Assembly: GCA_002840835.1 (NCBI GenBank)
Contig: PHCQ01000035.1
Coordinates: 1 to 48,814 of the forward strand
DNA: 48,814 bases
DNA from: Betaproteobacteria bacterium HGW-Betaproteobacteria-16
GTDB lineage: Bacteria > Pseudomonadota > Gammaproteobacteria > Burkholderiales > Burkholderiaceae_C
Reading direction: 5' to 3'
Shown here: positions 15,198 to 22,494 of the stretch, in pieces
Position numbering within the stretch: position 1 is the stretch's first letter
How the letters are laid out: each line of letters opens with the position of its first letter
Made by a program: the position numbers and the translations under genes
Notes under the pieces: model-generated
Databases searched by the model: none
What the model was told of the DNA's origin: nothing
Seen by the model: the letters and a program-made list of their open reading frames with translations, nothing else

Positions 15198-15674
15198 TCA
15201 GCGCGAAGCCCAGAACCCCTCATGAGGCGCCAGCATCTCGGCCTCCAGCTCAGGCACAGGCCCGATCACCTCAATGCGCTTCTGCCCTCGTGCCAATACC
15301 TCGCGACATGGCAAGGAGAGTGTCGGGTTCTCTTCATGGCTCCCCGTGAGCACCAGCAAAGCCTCTTCACTGGCCCCGTACACCACTCGCCCAATGTTCG
15401 CCCAGTACAACGTGCCCGTGCACATCGCACAAGGCTCGAACGTCGTCACCAACGTGCACCGCGCCAGGTACTCACCCGGCCAGTTGTCCGCCGCCGTGCG
15501 CGCCAACGTCGACTCCGCATGGTTCACCGTGTCGATGTTCCCCTGCTCCGCCAACACCGCCTCACCATCCGGCGCCACCAGCAAAGCCCCAAACGGATGC
15601 CGCCCCATCGAAGCAGCCCGCCGCGCCACATCATTCGCGCGGCGAAGGTGACGGATGATCTGATCGTGATTCAT
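15198..15674 (-). CDS. nucleoside/nucleobase deaminase (CDA fold)
   Basis: This 158-residue zinc deaminase of the cytidine/guanine deaminase superfamily carries the hallmark HAE (H52, E54) and PCAMC (C82, C85). These provide the zinc ligands and catalytic glutamate. The size and the FEPCAMCTGTLYWANIGRVVYG context resemble guanine deaminase GuaD and other small nucleobase deaminases rather than tRNA deaminase TadA. It follows the importer-2 permease on the same strand, separated by repeat copy B, and probably deaminates the imported base or a product. The ligand is unknown; guanine leading to xanthine would link to the purine pathway further right. The 5' context (ATG at 15674) has no strong ribosome site. 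Confidence 0.82.
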   Translation of the reverse strand: MNHDQIIRHLRRANDVARRAASMGRHPFGALLVAPDGEAVLAEQGNIDTVNHAESTLARTAADNWPGEYLARCTLVTTFEPCAMCTGTLYWANIGRVVYGASEEALLVLTGSHEENPTLSLPCREVLARGQKRIEVIGPVPELEAEMLAPHEGFWASR

Positions 15675-15706
15675 AAAAAACTACAAAAAGCCGAGCGAAG
15701 GGAAGC

Positions 15707-15798
15707 GATCCAGGGACACCGCGGAACCGGCTTCGCCGGGCCGCAGGTGTCGTCCCCCCGCGCAGCAGGGGGGAAGCGCCGTCAGGCGCGCAGGGGGG
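15707..15798 (-). repeat. 3'-end structured repeat, copy B (after importer-2 permease)
   Basis: On the minus strand it starts directly at the permease TAG stop. It has a hairpin CCCCCCTGCTGCGCGGGGGG and then a three-part stem: GACACC/GTGTC outside, TGCGG/CCGCG in the middle and CCGGC/GCCGG inside around a GAA loop. A single C and TT bulge it as in the other copies. It ends in CCTGGATC. The deaminase gene follows on the same strand, so the element cannot be an absolute terminator unless that gene has its own promoter. Confidence 0.78.
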
Positions 15799-16563
15799 CT
15801 AATTCTGACTGCCGCGATGCGCCCACCCCGTCGTGTGCTTCTCCACAAAACTGAACAGCTCGTACATCGCCATCGCCATCACCCCCACCACCAGCAGACC
15901 ACTGAAAGCCAGGCCCATCTGCATCGACGAACCCGCCGAAATCAGCAGGTAGCCGATGCCTTCGTTCGAAGCCGTCATTTCCGACACGGTGGTGCCCACA
16001 AACGCCAGCGTGATCGCCACCTTCAGCGAGCCGAAGAAATACGGCATCGAACGTGGCAGACCCACCTTGGTCAGCACGTCCCAGCGCTTGGCACCCAGCA
16101 CCCGCAACACGTCCTCCAGCTCCGGCTCCAGCGTGGCCAGGCCGGTGGCGATGTTGACCATGATGGGAAAGAAGCTGATGAGGAACGCCGTGAGAATGGC
16201 CGGGCCCACGCCAATGCCGAACCACACCACCAGAATGGGCACGAAGGCCGCCTTGGGCAAGGCGTTGAAGGCCGTCATCAGCGGGTAGACAGCAGCGTAC
16301 GCCAGGCGTGAACTGCCAATCAGAAAGCCCAGCAACACCCCCACCACGATGGCGATGCCGAAGCCCGCCATGGTCACCCAATACGTGCGCCAGGCGTGGC
16401 CCAGGATGGTGGTCTTGTGTTCCAGCGTCTGTTCCCAGATGCGCGATGGGCTGGGGAAGATGAATTCCGAGACCCCGAACCCGCTGGTGATCACTTCCCA
16501 GATCACCAGAATGGCGATGAGCAGCAAGAACGGTGACCACCGCTCCACTTGTTTTTTGTTCAT
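15799..16563 (-). CDS. ABC transporter permease (NitT/TauT family), importer 2
   Basis: This 254-residue integral membrane protein has about six predicted spans, beginning with SPFLLLIAILVIWEVI. An EAA-type loop near LPRSMPYFFGSLKVA contacts the ATPase. The length is normal for SsuC/TauC-type permeases, in contrast to importer 1, which has a long N-terminal tail. It lies 13 bases after the ATPase gene and ends in a TAG that abuts repeat copy B. Its operon carries a TGTATACA site upstream, shared with the urate genes, so a purine or purine-degradation product is a plausible substrate. Confidence 0.9.
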   Translation of the reverse strand: MNKKQVERWSPFLLLIAILVIWEVITSGFGVSEFIFPSPSRIWEQTLEHKTTILGHAWRTYWVTMAGFGIAIVVGVLLGFLIGSSRLAYAAVYPLMTAFNALPKAAFVPILVVWFGIGVGPAILTAFLISFFPIMVNIATGLATLEPELEDVLRVLGAKRWDVLTKVGLPRSMPYFFGSLKVAITLAFVGTTVSEMTASNEGIGYLLISAGSSMQMGLAFSGLLVVGVMAMAMYELFSFVEKHTTGWAHRGSQN

Positions 16564-16576
16564 GGTGTGGGTCCGT

Positions 16577-17413
16577 TCACTGGTTGACAGGGGTGCGCAA
16601 GGCCCCGATGTGACCGCGCAGTTCGAGCACGATGTCGCTGAAGTCCTTGGTGTAAGTCACCTCCAGATCGCGCGTGCGCGGAATCGGGATCTCGCGCTGC
16701 ACCACAAAGCGCCCCGGGCTCTTGCTCATGCAGTACACCGTGTCGGCCAGGAACACGCTCTCGCGCAGGTCGTGCGTGACCAGGATGACGTTGAAGCGTT
16801 GTGCTTCCCACAGGTCGCGCAGCGTGCACCACAGCTCTTCACGGGTGAAAGCGTCCAGCGCGCCAAAGGGCTCGTCGAGCAGCAGCATCTTGGGTTCATG
16901 GATCAACGCGCGGCAGATGCTGGCGCGCTGCTGCATACCGCCGGAAAGCTCCCACGGAAACTTCTTCTCCATGCCGCCCAGGCCCACGCTGGCCAGCAGC
17001 CGGCTGGCGCGTTCCACGTATTCCTTGCGGCGGTCCTTGAACTGGCTGCGGTACGGTTCCACGATTTCCAGGGGCAGCAGCACGTTGTCCAGCGTGGTGC
17101 GCCAGGGCAGCAGCGATGGGGCCTGGAATGCCATGCCCGAAATCTTCAGCGGGCCGGTCACGGGCGCACCGTCAATGCGGATCTTGCCCATGCTGGGCAT
17201 CTTCAGCCCGGTGGTGAGCTTCATGAAAGTGGATTTGCCGCAACCCGACGGACCCACGATCGCGATGAATTCGCCCTTTTTCACCTTGAGGTTGATGTCC
17301 TCCACCGCGAAGGTGTTCTTGGCGAGCAAGTCTTCGTTGTAGGCCAGCCAGACCTGGTCAAATTCGACGAAGGGGGCTTCATCAGGTTGGGTGGCGTTCA
17401 AGGCGTTCTGCAT
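16577..17413 (-). CDS. ABC transporter ATP-binding protein, importer 2
   Basis: This 278-residue ATPase starts at the ATG at 17413, preceded by CAGGAA at normal spacing. The upstream extension of the frame crosses a terminator and is not real. Motifs are Walker A GPSGCGKST (54-62), the Q-loop in MAFQAPSLLPW, signature LSGGMQQ (156-162), Walker B LLLDEP (177-182) and the switch histidine in LVTHDL. It energises import by the permease at 15799-16563. An intrinsic terminator just ahead of the gene must limit how much it is transcribed relative to the binding protein. Confidence 0.93.
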   Translation of the reverse strand: MQNALNATQPDEAPFVEFDQVWLAYNEDLLAKNTFAVEDINLKVKKGEFIAIVGPSGCGKSTFMKLTTGLKMPSMGKIRIDGAPVTGPLKISGMAFQAPSLLPWRTTLDNVLLPLEIVEPYRSQFKDRRKEYVERASRLLASVGLGGMEKKFPWELSGGMQQRASICRALIHEPKMLLLDEPFGALDAFTREELWCTLRDLWEAQRFNVILVTHDLRESVFLADTVYCMSKSPGRFVVQREIPIPRTRDLEVTYTKDFSDIVLELRGHIGALRTPVNQ

Positions 17414-17425
17414 GAAAAATTCCTG

Positions 17426-17457
17426 AAAAAAAGGCCAGTCACCGGAAGGTGCTGGCC
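17426..17457 (-). terminator. intrinsic terminator between binding-protein and ATPase genes
   Basis: On the minus strand GGCCAGCACC-TTCC-GGTGACTGGCC folds into a 10-bp stem with one bulged A and is followed by seven T residues. It lies 41 bases after the binding-protein stop and ends 12 bases before the ATPase ATG, inside a single operon. It probably causes partial termination, so the periplasmic receptor is made in excess. It could also be a site of regulated readthrough. Confidence 0.8.
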
Positions 17458-17498
17458 TCGGCCATGAGTGAAAGACGCTCAGCCTTTCAAGGCCAGGC

Positions 17499-18530
17499 TC
17501 ATTTTTTGGCGGGTGGCAAGACGTTCGGGTCGGCGGCCGCAGGCAGCATGGAACCGTTCCAGATGGCGGTGGGGTTGATGCGGGTCTTGGTTTTGTAGGC
17601 ATCGGAGACCTGGGAAGCCATCAGCGCCAGGCGGCCCGGATTGGCTTGTCCGAAACCCTCCGCGCGCGCGTCGGGGCTGGCCACGACGGAGTCGATGGCG
17701 AGCTGCAGACGGCGGGTTTCCAGGGCCACATTGATGATGCCATCGCGGGCCTTGACCGTCTCAATGGCCGCAACCGGGTTGGCCATGACTTCCTTGGCGC
17801 CCTTGGCGAACGCGGTCAGGAAGGCCTTGACGGCCGCAGGGTTCTCGGCAATCAGCTTGGGGCTGGCAATGATGGCGTTGCCGTACAGCTTCACGCCGTG
17901 ATCGGCGTAGGGCATGATGACCACGTCTTCGGCCTTCACACCGCGCGCTTCCAGGTTCAGCAGCGAAGTGAACGAGAAGCCGGTGATGGCGTCGATGTCG
18001 CCGCGCACCAGCATGGTCTCGCGCAGCGGCGGGTCCATGGACGTCCAGGCCACGTTGCTCACGTTGTTGGCCTTCTCGAAGATCGGGAAGCCTTTGCGGC
18101 CGGCATCAAACACCGGGGCGCCCAGCTTCTTGCCGCTGAGATCGGCCGGCTTGGTGATGCCGGATTTCTTCAGCGCGAGCACGGCCGCCGGGGTGTTGTT
18201 GTAGACCATCATCACGGCCACGGGCTTGTTCGGCGCATCGGGGTTGTTGGCGTGGAACTCCATGAGTGCCGCCATGTCGGCAAAGCCCATGTCGTAGGTG
18301 CCTGAAGCCACGCGGGTCACCGTGCCGCCGGAGCCGTTGCCGGAGTCCACCGTCACGTCCAGGCCGGCGGCCTTGAAATGACCTTTGGCCACGGGCTGCA
18401 GGAAGAAGGCGGCAGGGCCTTCAAAGCGCCAATCGAGCTGGAACTTGATGGGGGTCTGGGCGTGGGCACTGCCGAAGGCCAATGTGGCGGCCAGGGCGGC
18501 GGTGGTCTGGATGAAGTGGCGCTTGTTCAT
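17499..18530 (-). CDS. ABC transporter solute-binding protein, importer 2
   Basis: This 343-residue periplasmic receptor has a signal peptide (MNKRHFIQTTAAL..., AHA-QT cleavage after about residue 24) and an NMT1-like two-lobe fold. It is a paralogue of the orphan binding protein at 11004-12032. It heads an operon with an ATPase, a permease and probably a deaminase. The leader of about 300 bases to maeB contains a sigma-54 promoter, a TGTATACA palindrome and a second palindrome. Expression is therefore probably tied to nitrogen limitation and to the purine regulator. The ligand is unknown; the shared operator with urate genes favours a purine-type compound. Confidence 0.9.
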   Translation of the reverse strand: MNKRHFIQTTAALAATLAFGSAHAQTPIKFQLDWRFEGPAAFFLQPVAKGHFKAAGLDVTVDSGNGSGGTVTRVASGTYDMGFADMAALMEFHANNPDAPNKPVAVMMVYNNTPAAVLALKKSGITKPADLSGKKLGAPVFDAGRKGFPIFEKANNVSNVAWTSMDPPLRETMLVRGDIDAITGFSFTSLLNLEARGVKAEDVVIMPYADHGVKLYGNAIIASPKLIAENPAAVKAFLTAFAKGAKEVMANPVAAIETVKARDGIINVALETRRLQLAIDSVVASPDARAEGFGQANPGRLALMASQVSDAYKTKTRINPTAIWNGSMLPAAADPNVLPPAKK

Positions 18531-18607
18531 GGAGTCTCCGGGAAGGTGTGGTTGCAGAAAGGCATGGAAAGGCTGCGCACACGGGGCTGATGGGGCACCA
18601 CAGTCAC

Positions 18608-18623
18608 AGCAAAAAGGGTGCCA
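18608..18623 (-). promoter_or_regulatory. sigma-54 (-24/-12) promoter of importer 2
   Basis: The minus strand reads TGGCACCCTTTTTGCT. It matches the sigma-54 consensus TGGCACG-N4-TTGCW with one mismatch and has the required GG-N10-GC spacing. Transcription would start near 18597, leaving a leader of about 67 bases before the binding-protein ATG. Several GGTGC/GCACC half-sites lie upstream at 18733-18817. They could belong to an enhancer-binding protein such as NtrC, but their spacing is not canonical. Confidence 0.72.
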
Positions 18624-18674
18624 GCAACCCGTCGCAGGTCACAGACTGCCCTGTGCATGATTGAACACAGTATT

Positions 18675-18682
18675 TGTATACA
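18675..18682. promoter_or_regulatory. TGTATACA operator, site 1 (importer 2)
   Basis: This perfect 8-bp palindrome TGTATACA has AT-rich flanks and is one of only three in the window. It lies about 145 bases before the importer-2 binding-protein ATG and about 80 bases upstream of the predicted sigma-54 start. The other two copies flank gntR/uraH and puuD. It is probably bound by the GntR/FCD regulator encoded at 25362-26027. Confidence 0.65.
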
Positions 18683-18690
18683 GATTTTCA

Positions 18691-18706
18691 AATCGGGTGC
18701 CCGATT
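18691..18706. promoter_or_regulatory. palindrome AATCGGG-TG-CCCGATT upstream of importer 2
   Basis: This near-perfect 16-bp palindrome with 7-bp arms lies 8 bases from the TGTATACA site, in the 301-base gap between maeB and the importer-2 operon. The two-base centre is too tight for a stable RNA hairpin, so an operator is more likely than a terminator for maeB. No regulator can be assigned. Confidence 0.35.
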
Positions 18707-18831
18707 CCGTCAACCAGAAAAACCCTAAATGGGGTGCACCGGTTCGGGATGCATCGAACTGGTGCGATTGTGGTCCGAGTTGGTGCGTGAAGCGCGCACC
18801 CTGGCGACCAAACGCACCGAAAAGCGGTACC

Positions 18832-21123
18832 TCAGCGCGGCGCCAGCTGTCCCGCTGCCGCGAGCGCGGTCATGTTCAGTACCCGTCGCACCGTGGCCGC
18901 TGGCGTGAGGATGTAGGCGGTGGCGGCCGAGCCCATGAGGATGGGGCCAACGGTGACACCCCCGCTGGTGGTGGTCTTGAGCACGTTGTAGAGGATGTTG
19001 GCCGAGTCCAGGTTCGGGCAGATCAGCAGGTTGGCCGAACCGGTGAGCGACGAGTCCGGCAGGTAGACATCGCGGATCGCGGGGACCAGTGCGGCATCGC
19101 CATGCAGCTCGCCGTCGCACTCGATCTCCGGGTGACGCGCCACGAAGATGTCGCGTGCCGCCCGCATCTTCCTGGCCGATGCGCGTTTGCTGGAACCGTA
19201 GCTGGAATGCGAAAGAAAGGCGACTTTGGGTGGCAGACCGAAGCGTTGCACCTCTTGCGTCGCCATCCAGGCAATTTCGGCGAGCTGTTCGGCGCTGGGG
19301 TCTTCGTTGACGTAGGTGTCGGCAATGAACAGCGTGCCGCGGTCGGTCATGAGGGCGTTCACGGCCGCGTAGTTGGTCACCCCTTCGCGCTTGCCAAGAA
19401 TGCTGTCGATGCGTTCCAGGTGCGTCATGTACGACCCCGCCAGCCCGCAAATGAGCGCGTCTGCGTCACCCAGAGAGACCATGAGCGAGCCGATGATGGT
19501 GTTCGATCGGCGCACGGCCGCCTTGGCCACTTCCGGCGTGCCGCCATCGCGGGCCATGAGCTTGTGGTACTGCTCCCAGTACTGGCGAAAACGCGGGTCG
19601 TCTTCGGGGTTGACGTTCTCCACGTCCACGCCCAGGCGCATGCGCAGGCCGGCCTTCTCGATGCGCGCGGCGATCACCGCCGGACGCCCGATCAGGATGG
19701 GCTTGGCCAGGCGGTCGTCGATCGCCATCTGGGCCGCGCGCAGCGCCCGCTCGTCTTCGCCGTCGGCATAGGCCACGCGCTTGCGGTCGTCCGGCACGGC
19801 CTTGGCGGCGGTGAAGATGGGGCGCATCAGCATGCCGGTCTGGTACACAAAGCGCGACAGGCTCTCCTTGTACGCATCCATGTCGGCAATGGGCCGCGTG
19901 GCCACGCCGGAATCGGCGGCGGCCTGTGCCACGGCGGGTGCGATGCGCAGAATCAGGCGCGAATCGAAAGGCTTGGGAATCAGGTAGTCGGGGCCGAATA
20001 CCAGTTCCTCGCCCTGGTAGGCGCTGGCCACTTCGTCACTGGTTTCGCTCTTGGCCAGATCGGCGATCTGGCGCACGCAGGCCAGCTTCATTTCTTCGGT
20101 GATCTTGGTGGCGCCGCAATCCAGCGCGCCCCGGAAGATGTAGGGGAAGCACAGGACGTTGTTGACCTGGTTCGGGTAATCGCTGCGCCCCGTGGCGATG
20201 ATGCAGTCCGGCCGGATGGCCTTGGCCAGTTCGGGGCGGATCTCCGGCTCCGGGTTGGCCAGCGCCAGGATGATGGGCTGCTTGGCCATGGACTTGACCA
20301 TGTCGGCGGTGAGCACCCCCGGGGCCGAGCAGCCCAGGAACACGTCGGCGCCGTCGACGGCGTCTGCCAGCGTGCGTTTGTCGGTTTTCTGCGCGTAGCG
20401 CGCCTTCGACTCGTCGTAGCCGCCGGCACGGTCCTGGTGAATCACCCCTTTGGAATCGCACACAAAGATGTTCTCGCGCGCCACCCCCAGGCCCACCATC
20501 ACGTCCAGGCAGGCAATGGCCGCCGCGCCCGCGCCGCTGACGGCCAGTTTGACGTCGCCGATCTTCTTGTTGACCAGTTCCAGGCCATTGAGCAGCGCCG
20601 CGGCCGAGATGATGGCGGTGCCATGCTGGTCGTCGTGAAACACCGGAATGCCCATGCGTTCGCGCAGCTTCTTCTCGATGTAGAAGCACTCGGGCGCCTT
20701 GATGTCTTCCAGGTTGATGCCGCCCAGTGTGGGTTCCAGCGCGGCAATGATGTCGACCAGCTTGTCCGGGTCTTTCTCGTCGAGCTCGATGTCGAACACG
20801 TCGATGCCAGCGAATTTCTTGAACAGGCAGCCTTTGCCCTCCATCACCGGCTTGCTGGCCAGTGGCCCGATGTCGCCCAGGCCCAGCACCGCCGTGCCGT
20901 TGGTGACCACGCCCACCAGGTTGCCGCGCGAGGTGTATTCGGCGGCCATGGTGGGGTCCGCCTGAATGGCCAGGCAGGGGTAGGCCACGCCGGGAGAGTA
21001 GGCCAGCGACAAGTCACGCTGGTTGGACAGCGGTTTGGTGGGGGTGACCGAGATCTTGCCCTTGCCAGGCGAGCGGTGATAGTCGAAGGCGGCGTCGCGC
21101 AGGGCTTGTTCAGCGGGTGTCAT
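18832..21123 (-). CDS. maeB: NADP-dependent malic enzyme with phosphotransacetylase-like domain
   Basis: This 763-residue MaeB-type enzyme decarboxylates malate to pyruvate and makes NADPH. The start at 21123 is preceded by AAGGAGA at good spacing; a frame 27 codons longer has no support. The N-terminal half holds the malic domains ([61 protein letters not shown] for nucleotide binding). The C-terminal half (from about residue 430) is the phosphate-acetyltransferase-like domain that binds acetyl-CoA as an allosteric effector. This is housekeeping carbon metabolism inserted between purine-related genes. It probably has its own promoter in the 114 bases before it, in which I saw no other feature. 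Confidence 0.95.
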   Translation of the reverse strand: MTPAEQALRDAAFDYHRSPGKGKISVTPTKPLSNQRDLSLAYSPGVAYPCLAIQADPTMAAEYTSRGNLVGVVTNGTAVLGLGDIGPLASKPVMEGKGCLFKKFAGIDVFDIELDEKDPDKLVDIIAALEPTLGGINLEDIKAPECFYIEKKLRERMGIPVFHDDQHGTAIISAAALLNGLELVNKKIGDVKLAVSGAGAAAIACLDVMVGLGVARENIFVCDSKGVIHQDRAGGYDESKARYAQKTDKRTLADAVDGADVFLGCSAPGVLTADMVKSMAKQPIILALANPEPEIRPELAKAIRPDCIIATGRSDYPNQVNNVLCFPYIFRGALDCGATKITEEMKLACVRQIADLAKSETSDEVASAYQGEELVFGPDYLIPKPFDSRLILRIAPAVAQAAADSGVATRPIADMDAYKESLSRFVYQTGMLMRPIFTAAKAVPDDRKRVAYADGEDERALRAAQMAIDDRLAKPILIGRPAVIAARIEKAGLRMRLGVDVENVNPEDDPRFRQYWEQYHKLMARDGGTPEVAKAAVRRSNTIIGSLMVSLGDADALICGLAGSYMTHLERIDSILGKREGVTNYAAVNALMTDRGTLFIADTYVNEDPSAEQLAEIAWMATQEVQRFGLPPKVAFLSHSSYGSSKRASARKMRAARDIFVARHPEIECDGELHGDAALVPAIRDVYLPDSSLTGSANLLICPNLDSANILYNVLKTTTSGGVTVGPILMGSAATAYILTPAATVRRVLNMTALAAAGQLAPR

Positions 21124-21237
21124 GGTGTCTCCTTGATCGGGGCATTTTGGCATGCACGGCGCAGGGAGCCACTGTGGATTGCACCGATACCCGAGAGGCC
21201 TCAAAGGGCAGCGAGATGGTTCGGCGAAACCGGTTTG

Positions 21238-22488
21238 TCAGACCGGTTGGAGCAGATCGAACAAGGTGCGGGCCAGCACCTTGGTGGCACGGCGCAGGTC
21301 ATCGAGCACCAGGTTTTCGTCAGCGCGTTTGGCATTCGATTCGCGCACCGTGCGCGGGCCGGAACCGTAGATGACGCCCGGAATACCGCGCTCCACGTAC
21401 AGGCGTACGTCGGTGTAGAGCGGTGTGCCCACAGCGGGAATGGGCTCGCCGAACACGGCCTCGCCATGTTTCTGCAACGCTTGTACCAGCGGCTGGTTGC
21501 CGGGCAGGGGTTGCATGGCGCGGCACAGCAGCATGCGCCGCACGTCGACCTGTATGGTCTTCCCACCGCGTGGCGGCTGGAAGCTGGCAGCAGCGGCTTC
21601 GATGGTGCGGCGCAAGGTGGCCTCCACCTCGATCGGGTCTTCTTCGGGAATCATGCGGCGGTCGACCTTGAACACCACCTTGCCCGGGATCACGTTGGTG
21701 TTGGTGCCGCCGCTGATCTGGCCTACGTTCAGATAGGGGTGGGTGATGCCTTCAACCTGGGAGCGCACCTGCAGGTAGTCGGCATTGAGTGCGTAGAGCG
21801 CATTGAGTATGTGCACCGCTGCCTGAAGCGCATCGGTGCCGCTGTCGGGTATGGCGGCATGGGCCATGTCGCCGTGCACCGTCACTTCCAGTTGCAGACA
21901 GCCGTTGTGCGCCACCACCACCTGGTAGCTGAAGCCGGCGGCGATCATCAGGTCGGGTTGGGTCAGGCCCTTTTCCAGGAGCCACGCCGGGCCCACCTCG
22001 CCGCCAAATTCTTCGTCGTAGGTCACGTGCAGTTCCAACCCACCCGCCAGCTTCGCGCCCAGCGCTTCGAGTGCGCGAATCGCGTAGGTGAAGCTGGCGA
22101 TGTCGCCCTTGCTCACGGCGGTGGCGCGGCCGTAGATCTTGCCGTCCACCACTTTGCCACCATAGGGATCGTGCGTCCAGCCCTCACCCGGCGGCACCAC
22201 GTCGCCATGCGCATTGAGCGCGATGGTCTTGCCGCCGTCGCCATAGCGTCGGCGCAGGATCAGGTTGGTGATGCTCTGCAGCCCGGCGGCTTTCACGTCG
22301 GCTTCGGGTACGGCGTGCTTTTCGGCTTCCAGGCCCATGGCCGCGAGCAGTTCAGCGGTGCGTTCGGCGTGAGGGGCGTTGTTGCCGGGCGGTGTGTCGG
22401 TGGGCACACGCACCAGTTCCTGCAGGAATCGCACCTCATCGTCGAAGTGGGTGTCGATCCAGGCGTCCAGTTTTTCAAAATCGGTCAT
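21238..22488 (-). CDS. M20-family hydrolase with altered metal-ligand motifs
   Basis: This 416-residue protein has the ArgE/DapE/carboxypeptidase fold of M20 amidohydrolases. The first ligand motif (NAHGDVVP) and the catalytic DEEFGG are present. The bridging aspartate of the usual GRGxxDMKG motif is missing: the protein reads GRATAVSKGD. The last ligand histidine, usually near the C-terminus before a D/N-E pair, appears to be lysine (NAKRADENL). A mononuclear or divergent chemistry is likely. It lies 6 bases after the UraD-AllC gene in the allantoin operon, so it probably hydrolyses a ureido, carbamoyl or formyl derivative downstream of allantoate. It could replace a ureidoglycolate enzyme, which is otherwise absent here. 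Confidence 0.8.
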   Translation of the reverse strand: MTDFEKLDAWIDTHFDDEVRFLQELVRVPTDTPPGNNAPHAERTAELLAAMGLEAEKHAVPEADVKAAGLQSITNLILRRRYGDGGKTIALNAHGDVVPPGEGWTHDPYGGKVVDGKIYGRATAVSKGDIASFTYAIRALEALGAKLAGGLELHVTYDEEFGGEVGPAWLLEKGLTQPDLMIAAGFSYQVVVAHNGCLQLEVTVHGDMAHAAIPDSGTDALQAAVHILNALYALNADYLQVRSQVEGITHPYLNVGQISGGTNTNVIPGKVVFKVDRRMIPEEDPIEVEATLRRTIEAAAASFQPPRGGKTIQVDVRRMLLCRAMQPLPGNQPLVQALQKHGEAVFGEPIPAVGTPLYTDVRLYVERGIPGVIYGSGPRTVRESNAKRADENLVLDDLRRATKVLARTLFDLLQPV

Positions 22489-22494
22489 GGTGGC

